From JACKAN01 sp964502735 (lineage in GTDB: Bacteria; Bdellovibrionota; Bdellovibrionia; Bdellovibrionales; UBA1609), in NCBI GenBank assembly GCA_964502735.1, contig CAZCYD010000063.1, positions 1-13,100 of the forward strand: 13,100 nucleotides of DNA, read 5' to 3'. Both the position numbers and the translations under genes were made by a program. Numbering within the stretch: the stretch's first letter is position 1; each line of letters begins with the position of its first letter. This document shows, piece after piece, positions 1-6,033 of this stretch. The notes beneath the pieces are model-generated. The model saw only the letters and a list, made by a program, of their open reading frames with translations. It did not search any database and was not told where the DNA came from.

Positions 1-57
1 GAATCCATGAAGCCAACTTGTAGCCAGAATGTAGCCAACTTCCGTGATTGCGCGTGA
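1..57 (+). other. 3' end of an open reading frame cut by the window edge (possible integrase tail)
   Basis: The first frame is open from base 1 to a TGA at 55-57 and would encode the last 18 residues of a protein, ending SQNVANFRDCA. The fragment has no recognisable domain. It lies about 100 bp beyond the 3' end of a tRNA-Ser gene, where integrase genes of tRNA-targeting elements often sit, so the tail of a tyrosine recombinase is one possibility. The codons coincide with an 11-nt repeat, so the open frame may instead be chance. Only sequence to the left of the window can decide. Confidence 0.2.
11..43. repeat. Three tandem 11-nt units beginning AGCCA
   Basis: Units at 11-21 (AGCCAACTTGT), 22-32 (AGCCAGAATGT) and 33-43 (AGCCAACTTCC) follow each other without spacing. 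The period is close to one turn of the helix, so the AGCCA cores fall on one face of the DNA. Such arrays can be protein-binding sites, for example arm-type integrase sites near an attachment site. That role is inferred from the neighbouring tRNA gene. Confidence 0.5.
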
Positions 58-117
58 TGAAGTGTGATGTCCTTCATCTGCGGTATCTCTAAGTGATTGA
101 AACCTTTTGTCTGTGAT
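44..117. repeat. Five GTGAT motifs in helical phase
   Basis: GTGAT occurs at 44-48, 54-58, 64-68, 93-97 and 113-117, giving start-to-start distances of 10, 10, 29 and 20 bases. All are near multiples of the helical repeat. They directly follow the 11-nt AGCCA array and lie between it and the tRNA-Ser 3' end. No gene is visible here. A role as binding sites for an integrase, excisionase or regulator is possible but unproven. Confidence 0.4.
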
Positions 118-160
118 TTTCAGTTCTTACGCTTTTTTTGATCTAAACTTGGAAGGAATT

Positions 161-251
161 TGGCGGAGAGAGAGGGATTCGAACCCTCGAGACGCTATTA
201 ACGCCTACACGCGTTCCAGGCGTGCGCCTTCAACCACTCGGCCACCTCTCC
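161..251 (-). tRNA. tRNA-Ser(GGA)
   Basis: Read on the minus strand, the gene begins GGAGAGG and ends with TCTCTCC, a discriminator G and an encoded CCA. The acceptor arms pair over 7 positions, the last being a G-T wobble. The anticodon loop is CTGGAAC with anticodon GGA, which reads UCC/UCU serine codons. A long variable arm (stem GGCGT/GCGTC) is typical of tRNA-Ser, and the T arm has GAGGG-TTCGAAT-CCCTC. Its length is 91 nt including CCA. The 3' end faces the window's left edge, where phased repeats lie. Confidence 0.97.
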
Positions 252-280
252 AACGCTCATTGCAATTGAGCAAACTTACC

Positions 281-310
281 AATATACAATCGAGCAAAGA
301 GGTTTATCAC
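281..310 (-). promoter_or_regulatory. Candidate promoter of tRNA-Ser
   Basis: On the minus strand a TATATT -10-like hexamer (281-286) lies about 30 nt upstream of the tRNA 5' end. A weak -35-like GTGATA (305-310) sits 18 nt further upstream. The -35 match is poor, so this is a tentative call based on position and the AT-rich -10. Confidence 0.3.
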
Positions 311-391
311 CATTGAACTCGCCTGTCCAGTTAGTTTCATGGCGACTCACATGCTTAAACGAGTCAAATGCTAATGATTTCAGTATATTAA

Positions 392-443
392 ACCCTCTAA
401 TCTTCAGGGTCTCTATCAGAAATTCTTGGACGCTAAATAGCGT
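392..443 (-). terminator. Two weak hairpins downstream of the PilB/GspE gene
   Basis: Downstream of the minus-strand gene ending at 467 are ACGCT-AAAT-AGCGT (430-443) and ACCCT/AGGGT with a 9-nt loop (392-410). Read on the minus strand, the second is followed by TTTAATAT rather than a clear T run. They may end the pilB transcript before the tRNA promoter, but neither is a convincing intrinsic terminator. Nothing else is visible between 252 and 466. Confidence 0.25.
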
Positions 444-466
444 GTTGTGGGAAGCTCTCCTATCAA

Positions 467-2197
467 TTAGGCCTCTTCTTCATCGCTCATAGTTCCGGCA
501 ATAACCTGCTCCACAGAAACCAACCCCTGTTTTAAACGAATCAATGCACTTTTGCGCAGAGTAATGAAATTGTCTTCCTTCATGGCTCGCTTCTTAATCG
601 ACAAAGGCGACTCTCCTGCATAAATGGACTCTTTAACAGGTTGTGTAACTTTTAGGGTTTCAAAAATGGGTATCCGCCCTTTTAGACCTGTGCCTCCACA
701 TTGATCACAACCTTCCCCCTTGTAAAGTTCCTTAAACTCTGGCAACTCAGACTCTCCTACCTCCAAAGACAGCAATGTTTGGTCATCCACTCTTGTGGGC
801 TGCTTACACTTCTCACAATTCTTTTTTAACAAACGCTGAGCCACCACTAGTGAAGTCGACTCTGCCACGACAAACGGTGGAAGCCCCATATCTAATAACC
901 GAGTTATTGTTGAGGCCGCATCGTTTGTATGCAAAGTACTCAATACCAAGTGACCTGTTGAGGCCGCTTTGTAGGCAATCTCGGCCGTTTCTAAGTCACG
1001 AATCTCCCCCACCATTATAACCTCGGGATCTTGCCGCAAAAAAGTTCTCAATGCAGATGAAAAATCGTAGCCAATTTCATGATGAATTTGTGTTTGCACA
1101 ATTCCTTCAAGATTAAATTCGACCGGATTTTCTGCGGTAAGAACTTTTCTTTCTGGCACATTTAATTCGTTCACAGCTGAATACAAGGTAGTTGTCTTAC
1201 CACTCCCTGTAGGTCCTGTGACTAAAACCATGCCCTGAGGCAAGTATATGGCTTCCTTAAAAAGCTTGAACTGTCTGGCCTCAAAACCAAGATTATCTAA
1301 ATCTGCATTCAAATTTGACTTGTCAAGTAAACGCATAACTACCGACTCGCCAAACATGGTGGGAATGCTGCTCACACGAAAATCCACTGGCTCTTGACCG
1401 GATCTAACGACCCTAAATCTTCCATCTTGAGGTTTTCGCCTCTCTGAGATATCCATTTTCGAGATAATTTTTATTCGACTAATAATAGCCCCAGAACTTT
1501 CTTTAGGCGGACACACCGCCTCGTACAAAGTTCCATCGCGACGAAAGCGAATGCGAAACTTCTTTTCGAACGGTTCAAAATGAATATCTGAAACTTTTTT
1601 TGAAATCGCATCCGTAAGAATGTGGTTCACGAAATTAATAATGGGCTCTTCGCCATTTTGACCTGCTACGATAGCGTTTGGATCAGACTCTGCAGACCCT
1701 ACTGGATCAATCTCTTCAAACTGCTGCATCATATTGTTGGCAGAGTTCTTATTGTCATCAGACCCATAATACTTTTCTATAGCCGCTTCAATAGATTCCT
1801 TAGAAGCCACAACAACTTCAATCTTACATCTTGTAATATGACTCAAATCATCAATAGCATAGTAGTTTTCAGGATTGGCGACAGCGACGACTAGCCGATT
1901 GCCAAATTTTGAGGTCGGAATCACCTTAAGCTTTCGACAAATATTCACGTTTACAGTTTGAATCACATCTGGTGCAATCTCAAAAGTATTAAGATCAACA
2001 ACAGGCAATCCATGAGCTTTAGCTAAGAAATGTGTCATATCATTGTCAGATATGGCACCTATCTTTACAAGGTTTGAAGTTAAGCTTCCCCCATCCTTTT
2101 TTTGAGATTCCTTAGCTAATTGTAAATCCTGAGCCGTGATTAGACTCTGCTCTATCATCAACTGAGTAATATTTTGTTGCTTTCTTGCTGCTCCCAT
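467..2197 (-). CDS. PilB/GspE-type secretion ATPase (type IV pilus or type II secretion)
   Basis: This 576-residue protein is a cytoplasmic hexameric ATPase that powers pilin or pseudopilin assembly. An N-terminal MshEN/GspE_N-like domain spans about residues 8-145, and an acidic, polar linker follows (about 146-182). The ATPase has an Asp box (RFRRDGTLYE, 217-226), Walker A GPTGSGKT (328-335), Walker B with VGEIRD (396-401) and the His box HLVLSTLHTND (416-426). Two Cys pairs, C461/C464 and C497/C500, form the zinc-binding tetracysteine motif of PilB/GspE. The motif usually written AEDPVE reads AENPVE (N357). Length is normal for the family. No pilT, pilC or other gsp gene is adjacent, so pilus versus secretion use is open. 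The ATG at 2197 has no clear Shine-Dalgarno sequence and a small hairpin lies just upstream. Confidence 0.95.
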   Translation of the reverse strand: MGAARKQQNITQLMIEQSLITAQDLQLAKESQKKDGGSLTSNLVKIGAISDNDMTHFLAKAHGLPVVDLNTFEIAPDVIQTVNVNICRKLKVIPTSKFGNRLVVAVANPENYYAIDDLSHITRCKIEVVVASKESIEAAIEKYYGSDDNKNSANNMMQQFEEIDPVGSAESDPNAIVAGQNGEEPIINFVNHILTDAISKKVSDIHFEPFEKKFRIRFRRDGTLYEAVCPPKESSGAIISRIKIISKMDISERRKPQDGRFRVVRSGQEPVDFRVSSIPTMFGESVVMRLLDKSNLNADLDNLGFEARQFKLFKEAIYLPQGMVLVTGPTGSGKTTTLYSAVNELNVPERKVLTAENPVEFNLEGIVQTQIHHEIGYDFSSALRTFLRQDPEVIMVGEIRDLETAEIAYKAASTGHLVLSTLHTNDAASTITRLLDMGLPPFVVAESTSLVVAQRLLKKNCEKCKQPTRVDDQTLLSLEVGESELPEFKELYKGEGCDQCGGTGLKGRIPIFETLKVTQPVKESIYAGESPLSIKKRAMKEDNFITLRKSALIRLKQGLVSVEQVIAGTMSDEEEA

Positions 2198-2200
2198 TAC

Positions 2201-2242
2201 AAGTCTTATCGGACTTCTGAAAGATTACTAAGTAAGACTTAG
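2201..2242 (-). promoter_or_regulatory. Two small hairpins in the leader of the PilB/GspE gene
   Basis: AAGTC/GACTT (2201-2205 and 2212-2216, 6-nt loop) ends three bases before the ATG on the minus strand, in the place of a ribosome-binding site. CTAAG/CTTAG (2228-2232 and 2238-2242, 5-nt loop) lies just upstream. Each stem is only 5 bp, so both are weak. They could influence ribosome access, but this is inference. Confidence 0.25.
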
Positions 2243-2325
2243 GTCTATATGATGCCAGAATAATCATATTTAATCAGTTTGATTCATGTTTCAAAATCAG
2301 CCTTAAGTCTAAATCTTTAGATAAT

Positions 2326-3123
2326 CTAAACAGATTTTACTATGGAGTAAGGACTTTGGCTAATTTCGTTTTTGATAGCTTCAATAAGACTCATCAATGA
2401 AATGGGTTTTTCAACAAAGTTTTGCACCATATCTTTAAGACGTGGCGATCCAATACTCATAAAACCAGAAACAATAATAACTGGTGTTTTATTATTTACA
2501 TGAGCACTATCTCGCCTCATTAAGTTGACTAACCATTCACCACTTCGGTGATCAATATCTAAATCTGCTAAAATAATATCAAACCTCTGTTTTTGCAATT
2601 TGAGGCAAGCTTCCTGTGTGTTAGTAGATATCACAACTTGAAAAGACTCCGACTCCAAAAAGTTTTTGAGCTCTTTTACATACTCTTTGTCATCATCCAC
2701 AATAAATATTTTTTTAGCTGTTCCAGACTTTTCAGAATTCTGAACAAGATTAGACTTTGCTATAACCATTTTAATCTTGTCAATTAAGTCGCTAGAACTA
2801 AAGGGCTTGACTAAAACTGTATTAATTTTTTCTCGAACTTCTCGAACGGCCTCAATGTTGAGATCTCCACTAACGATAATTATGGGCGTGTTGTAATTGA
2901 TTTCCTCAGGCTTTCGAGTAAATATGATCACCTCTGTGCCAGAGGTCCCGTGCAAGTTCATATCCAGAAGAATGCAGTCAAATTTTTCTTTTGATATCAG
3001 CTGAATAGCCTCACTAATACCCTGAGCAGTTCTGACCTCATATCCTACACCCTCAAGTTGAAACTGCTCGATATCAAGAAGATCCACATCGTCTTCAATT
3101 ATCAGTATTTTTTCTTTACTCAT
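2326..3123 (-). CDS. Stand-alone double-receiver response regulator
   Basis: This 265-residue soluble protein consists of two CheY-like receiver domains and no output domain. Receiver 1 (about 4-122) has acidic residues E10/D11/D12, phospho-acceptor D54, switch S85 and K106. Receiver 2 (about 137-253) has D143/D144/D145, D187, S219 and K239. Both therefore keep the full phosphorylation set and each could accept phosphate from a histidine kinase. With no DNA-binding or enzymatic domain it may act by protein contact or as a phosphorelay or phosphate-sink element. No kinase gene is adjacent. It lies 128 bp upstream of the PilB/GspE-like gene on the same strand, so a role in controlling that machine is plausible but unproven. 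A clear Shine-Dalgarno sequence (AAGGTG, 7 nt before ATG) supports the start. Confidence 0.93.
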   Translation of the reverse strand: MSKEKILIIEDDVDLLDIEQFQLEGVGYEVRTAQGISEAIQLISKEKFDCILLDMNLHGTSGTEVIIFTRKPEEINYNTPIIIVSGDLNIEAVREVREKINTVLVKPFSSSDLIDKIKMVIAKSNLVQNSEKSGTAKKIFIVDDDKEYVKELKNFLESESFQVVISTNTQEACLKLQKQRFDIILADLDIDHRSGEWLVNLMRRDSAHVNNKTPVIIVSGFMSIGSPRLKDMVQNFVEKPISLMSLIEAIKNEISQSPYSIVKSV

Positions 3124-3256
3124 TTCTTTTCACCTTACATTCCACAAGTATTCCAAAAAATTTTCTAAAAACGTTCCAAATGATATTCTGCAAGAGCAAA
3201 GTTCAAAATATTCTGGTGCCCATTTATTGAATGTACACTTGATTTAGAATATCAGA

Positions 3257-3285
3257 ATTATAAAAAAATGCATGTTTCATTCTTA
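3257..3285 (-). promoter_or_regulatory. Candidate -10 element upstream of the double-receiver gene
   Basis: A perfect TATAAT is present on the minus strand (3257-3262), about 130 nt upstream of the receiver gene's ATG. The -35 region (about 3279-3285) does not resemble TTGACA. The gap 3124-3336 is otherwise AT-rich and holds no gene. Confidence 0.25.
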
Positions 3286-3297
3286 GAAAAGAAGAAT
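3279..3297 (-). terminator. Weak hairpin after the Cys/Met-metabolism PLP gene
   Basis: ATTCTT (3279-3284) and AAGAAT (3292-3297) form a 6-bp stem with a 7-nt loop, 40 bp past the stop at 3337. On the minus strand a run of seven T follows about 11 nt beyond the stem. The stem is AT-rich and the T run is not adjacent, so confidence is low. Confidence 0.25.
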
Positions 3298-3336
3298 ATT
3301 TAATCTAAACTTAACTGATTGTTTCATCAAAGCCGA

Positions 3337-4602
3337 TCAGCGCTCTTCTAGGGCTTGCAAAACGTCTCTTTTTAAGTCGGAAATGTGCTCAAGTCCCACA
3401 GACATTCTTATAACCCCGGGAGTAATTCCATATTCCTCAAGCTTCTCTGGTGGAACATCAGAATGTGTCATACTCATTGGATGCTCCACAAGACTCTCTG
3501 TCCCACCCAAAGAAACTGCCAAACGACAAATTTTAAAGGAATCAAGAATTTTAAAGGCGTCTTTCTCTCCTCCCTCCACCTCAAAGGCAATTAGAGACCC
3601 GCTACCTGTGCACTGTTTTTTAAATATTTCGTTCTGCTTTTTGGAGCTTAACGTACCTGGATATAAAACTTTTTTGACTCGTGGATGATCCGCAAGAATT
3701 TTAGCTATTTTTTTGGCGCTCTTTTCCTGCCTTCTCATTCGTATCGACAGAGTCTCCATGGATCGCAACAACAACCAGCCCGTAAAGGGATTGGCCATAG
3801 TCCCCAAGATAGTTCTGTACTCCATTATAGACTTCATAATGAGTTCTGAACTTGTCGCCACTCCTGCAATTAAATCACTATGCCCTCCTATAAATTTTGT
3901 TGCAGAATACAAATTAATATCTGCACCAAAGCTGGCAGGACGTTGAAATGTAGGACCTAAAAAGGTATTATCAACAGCTACGTAAGTTCTATTCCCGGTT
4001 TGTTTTTCTATTTCTTTTGCCACCCCAACAACGGCTTCTATATCAATCATTACATTTGAGGGATTCGCTGGTGTTTCCAAATAGAGCATCCTCACTTTAT
4101 CAAACCCCGCCTCTTTTGCAGCCTCTGTCATAAGAACTGGAGTTTCATCACCACCTTTTACCTGAGTTACAGCTATTCCATATTTAGGTAAAATATGCTC
4201 AAAAAAATAATGAGTCCCTCCGTAAACAGGAGCACTGGATATGATGTGATCTCCTGGATTTAGCAAACTCAGTAAAGTTGTTGAAATCGCAGCCATCCCT
4301 GATGCAAAAACAGCACCCTTTTCCATTTGATCCCAAGCGGCTATTCTTTCTTCAAAAATCTGTATGTTGGGATTATTTATACGGCTATAAATTAAGCCTA
4401 CAGCCTCCCCTGGCATTTTTTCTTTTAAACCGTAAGCCAACTCAAAAAATCTTTTGCCCTCCTCAGCACTCTTAAATTGGAAGGTTGATGTCAAAAAGAC
4501 GGGAGGCTTAACAGATCCCTCTGAGAGTTGAGGGTCATAACCTAATCCCAAAGCTAACGTTTCAGCATTATAAGGTTTGTTTCCTATGGAAGTTGTTTTC
4601 AT
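3337..4602 (-). CDS. Cys/Met-metabolism PLP enzyme (methionine gamma-lyase / cystathionine gamma-synthase family)
   Basis: This 421-residue enzyme belongs to the Cys_Met_Meta_PP fold-type I family. The phosphate-binding YSR is at 72-74, SGMAAI at 101-106, the PLP-ring aspartate D211 in VDNTF, the Schiff-base lysine K236 in SATKFIGGHSD, SLGGTESLVEHP at 364-375 and a C-terminal R399. The opening (GYDPQLSEGSVKPPVF, then FFELAYGLKEK) is typical of a clade annotated as methionine gamma-lyase or cystathionine gamma-synthase family protein. Classical methionine gamma-lyases have Cys in VYGCT; here it is VYGGT (126-130), as in cystathionine synthases and lyases, so the exact substrate cannot be read from sequence. 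The ATG lies one base after the stop of the upstream PLP gene, and its Shine-Dalgarno (AGAAGGAT) lies inside that gene, so the two are almost certainly translationally coupled. Confidence 0.93.
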   Translation of the reverse strand: MKTTSIGNKPYNAETLALGLGYDPQLSEGSVKPPVFLTSTFQFKSAEEGKRFFELAYGLKEKMPGEAVGLIYSRINNPNIQIFEERIAAWDQMEKGAVFASGMAAISTTLLSLLNPGDHIISSAPVYGGTHYFFEHILPKYGIAVTQVKGGDETPVLMTEAAKEAGFDKVRMLYLETPANPSNVMIDIEAVVGVAKEIEKQTGNRTYVAVDNTFLGPTFQRPASFGADINLYSATKFIGGHSDLIAGVATSSELIMKSIMEYRTILGTMANPFTGWLLLRSMETLSIRMRRQEKSAKKIAKILADHPRVKKVLYPGTLSSKKQNEIFKKQCTGSGSLIAFEVEGGEKDAFKILDSFKICRLAVSLGGTESLVEHPMSMTHSDVPPEKLEEYGITPGVIRMSVGLEHISDLKRDVLQALEER

Positions 4603-4603
4603 A

Positions 4604-5839
4604 TCAAATCCTTCTGTAGATTTTTTCAGAAGTGTAAAACTTCTGAAGTCTATTAATTAATTCCTCAATAGATTTTTCGTCACGCGCAAAACAAAGGCGG
4701 TAAAACCCTGGTCGACTCATTCCTAGGTCCTTTCCTGGAGTAAAAAAAATGCGATACTTTGACAGTAGCTTTTGAGTTAAGATCTTTTCAGAGGAAAAAG
4801 TCAGATCCTCAAGAAAAGGGCTCAAGTCTATCAAAAAAAATAAGCCACTTCCCCCAGAATAGTACCTCATCTTAGGCAAAGCCTCTAGCAAAATTGACTT
4901 CGTAGTTTTTAATCTTCTATTATTCTCTGTAATAAAATCCATCACAAATTTTGTGTCCAAAAATAATTTCTGACAAAACCTCTGATTTAAGCTAGATATA
5001 CAATGAAAATAAGATAATAATTTCATTGACTCTACAATTTGGCTATTGCTTGAGTAAAAAATTCCAACTTTGAATCCTGCCAAAGTAAAATCTTTTGCTA
5101 ATCCATAAAGCCAATGAACATGATGGCTATAATCGCCAGCCAGAGTTAACAAAGATACAAATTTTTCTCCAGACATATTTGTCAATGCATAGATTTCGTC
5201 AGCAATGATTTCTAAATTTCTCTGCCGAGCAAATTCGACAATACTTTTTAAAAAGTCGAGACTAATTATCTCGCCAGTAGGATTATGAGGATGAGTAATA
5301 ATCACAGCCTTGATTTTGTGCTTATCAACAAAGTTCTCATAAACTTCTATAAATGGCTCTATCTGGTGTTGGAAATCAGCTTCAATTTTCAGTGGAACTT
5401 TTAAAAAATTAACGCCAAACCTTTTTTGAAAATCAAACTCAAAACCTGTATAGTAGGGCGATGCAATCATCATATAATCGCCTGAATTAAACAAACTAAA
5501 ACTTAAACATTCGCAAACCGAAGAGAGCCCATTCATAAATACAAAGTTATCAGGCTGTAAAGAGTTAAGGCCCATGTGTCTACTAAAAAAAGACTTTGCG
5601 GCGATCTTTAACTCTTTTAACCCGGAAAGGTCAAAATATTGTAAGTCTTCAGCTTGAATTGAAATCTGCCCATTTACGTAAGGCAACATCCAATCATTCA
5701 TAAGATGATTTTCAGCAATACCAAAATTTAGGTAACCATTTTGATTTGTAGACGAGAATGGATCTGTCGCACAAAGGAGGTGACCATTCATAATAGAGGA
5801 CGTCTGAGTTTGAAGGTCGAGTGCTCTTTGAGATAACAT
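4604..5839 (-). CDS. ACC synthase-like (ACCS-type) class I PLP aminotransferase
   Basis: This 411-residue PLP fold-type I enzyme resembles 1-aminocyclopropane-1-carboxylate synthases and their animal and fungal ACCS-like relatives. Shared features are LNFGIAENHL (37-46), SPYYTGFEFDF (127-137), the cofactor asparagine N186 in HPHNPTGE, D214 and Y217 in ADEIY, the Schiff-base lysine K249 in YGLAKDFTLAGFKVG, and R381 in PGFYRLCFA. The plant ACC synthase active-site Tyr of the DYHGLP motif is not clearly conserved here (DLSG, 70-73), so true ACC formation from S-adenosylmethionine is uncertain; an aminotransferase or C-S/beta-lyase activity is possible. It is the first gene of a two-gene operon. 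The start at 5839 keeps the family's LSxRA opening, but AGGG abuts the ATG too closely to act as a normal ribosome-binding site. Confidence 0.9.
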   Translation of the reverse strand: MLSQRALDLQTQTSSIMNGHLLCATDPFSSTNQNGYLNFGIAENHLMNDWMLPYVNGQISIQAEDLQYFDLSGLKELKIAAKSFFSRHMGLNSLQPDNFVFMNGLSSVCECLSFSLFNSGDYMMIASPYYTGFEFDFQKRFGVNFLKVPLKIEADFQHQIEPFIEVYENFVDKHKIKAVIITHPHNPTGEIISLDFLKSIVEFARQRNLEIIADEIYALTNMSGEKFVSLLTLAGDYSHHVHWLYGLAKDFTLAGFKVGIFYSSNSQIVESMKLLSYFHCISSLNQRFCQKLFLDTKFVMDFITENNRRLKTTKSILLEALPKMRYYSGGSGLFFLIDLSPFLEDLTFSSEKILTQKLLSKYRIFFTPGKDLGMSRPGFYRLCFARDEKSIEELINRLQKFYTSEKIYRRI

Positions 5840-5843
5840 CCCT

Positions 5844-5873
5844 ATTACATATATTTTTTTTAATTTTAATCAA
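5844..5873 (-). promoter_or_regulatory. Candidate promoter of the ACCS-like/PLP operon, predicting a leaderless mRNA
   Basis: On the minus strand TTGATT (5868-5873) is followed after 18 nt by TGTAAT (5844-5849). The -10 ends only 4 nt before the ATG at 5839, so transcription would begin at or very near the start codon. TATGTA (5846-5851, 16-nt spacer) is an alternative -10 that gives a start exactly at the A of ATG. The spacer is a poly-A tract. Confidence 0.42.
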
Positions 5874-5982
5874 GGATTTAATCAAGATACAAATTCAAGC
5901 CTATGCAAACCAATTCCAATTCACATAGATTTAACTACACAAACCTTAGTCCAGTTTTTATCCCCAGGCTTAGCCCTAGACT

Positions 5983-6009
5983 TAAGACTCCCTTAACTTG
6001 GGCCGATGA
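5983..6009 (+). promoter_or_regulatory. Candidate sigma-28 (FliA) promoter of the SH3 protein
   Basis: TAAG (5983-5986), a 15-nt spacer and GCCGATGA (6002-6009) match the FliA consensus TAAA-N15-GCCGATAA at 10 of 12 positions with exact spacing. The predicted transcript start near 6015 leaves a leader of about 19 nt containing the AAGGAG ribosome-binding site at 6021-6026. FliA normally controls late flagellar and motility genes. No better sigma-70 element is visible in 5840-6033. Confidence 0.55.
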
Positions 6010-6033
6010 ACTTGCAGTATAAGGAGCTAAATT

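Noticed and set aside
107..316. Open frame of 69 codons on the plus strand
   Set aside because: It runs antisense through the tRNA-Ser gene, and its middle is simply the translated tRNA complement (ERDSNPRDA), a well-known spurious peptide.
3180..3240. Possible sigma-54 promoter upstream of the double-receiver gene
   Set aside because: The minus strand contains TGGGCACC and several TTGGAA motifs, but no GG and GC pair has the required 10-bp spacing.
3383..3688. Plus-strand frames of 69-101 codons over the PLP enzyme genes
   Set aside because: They are antisense shadows of well-defined enzymes, with no ribosome-binding sites or recognisable domains.
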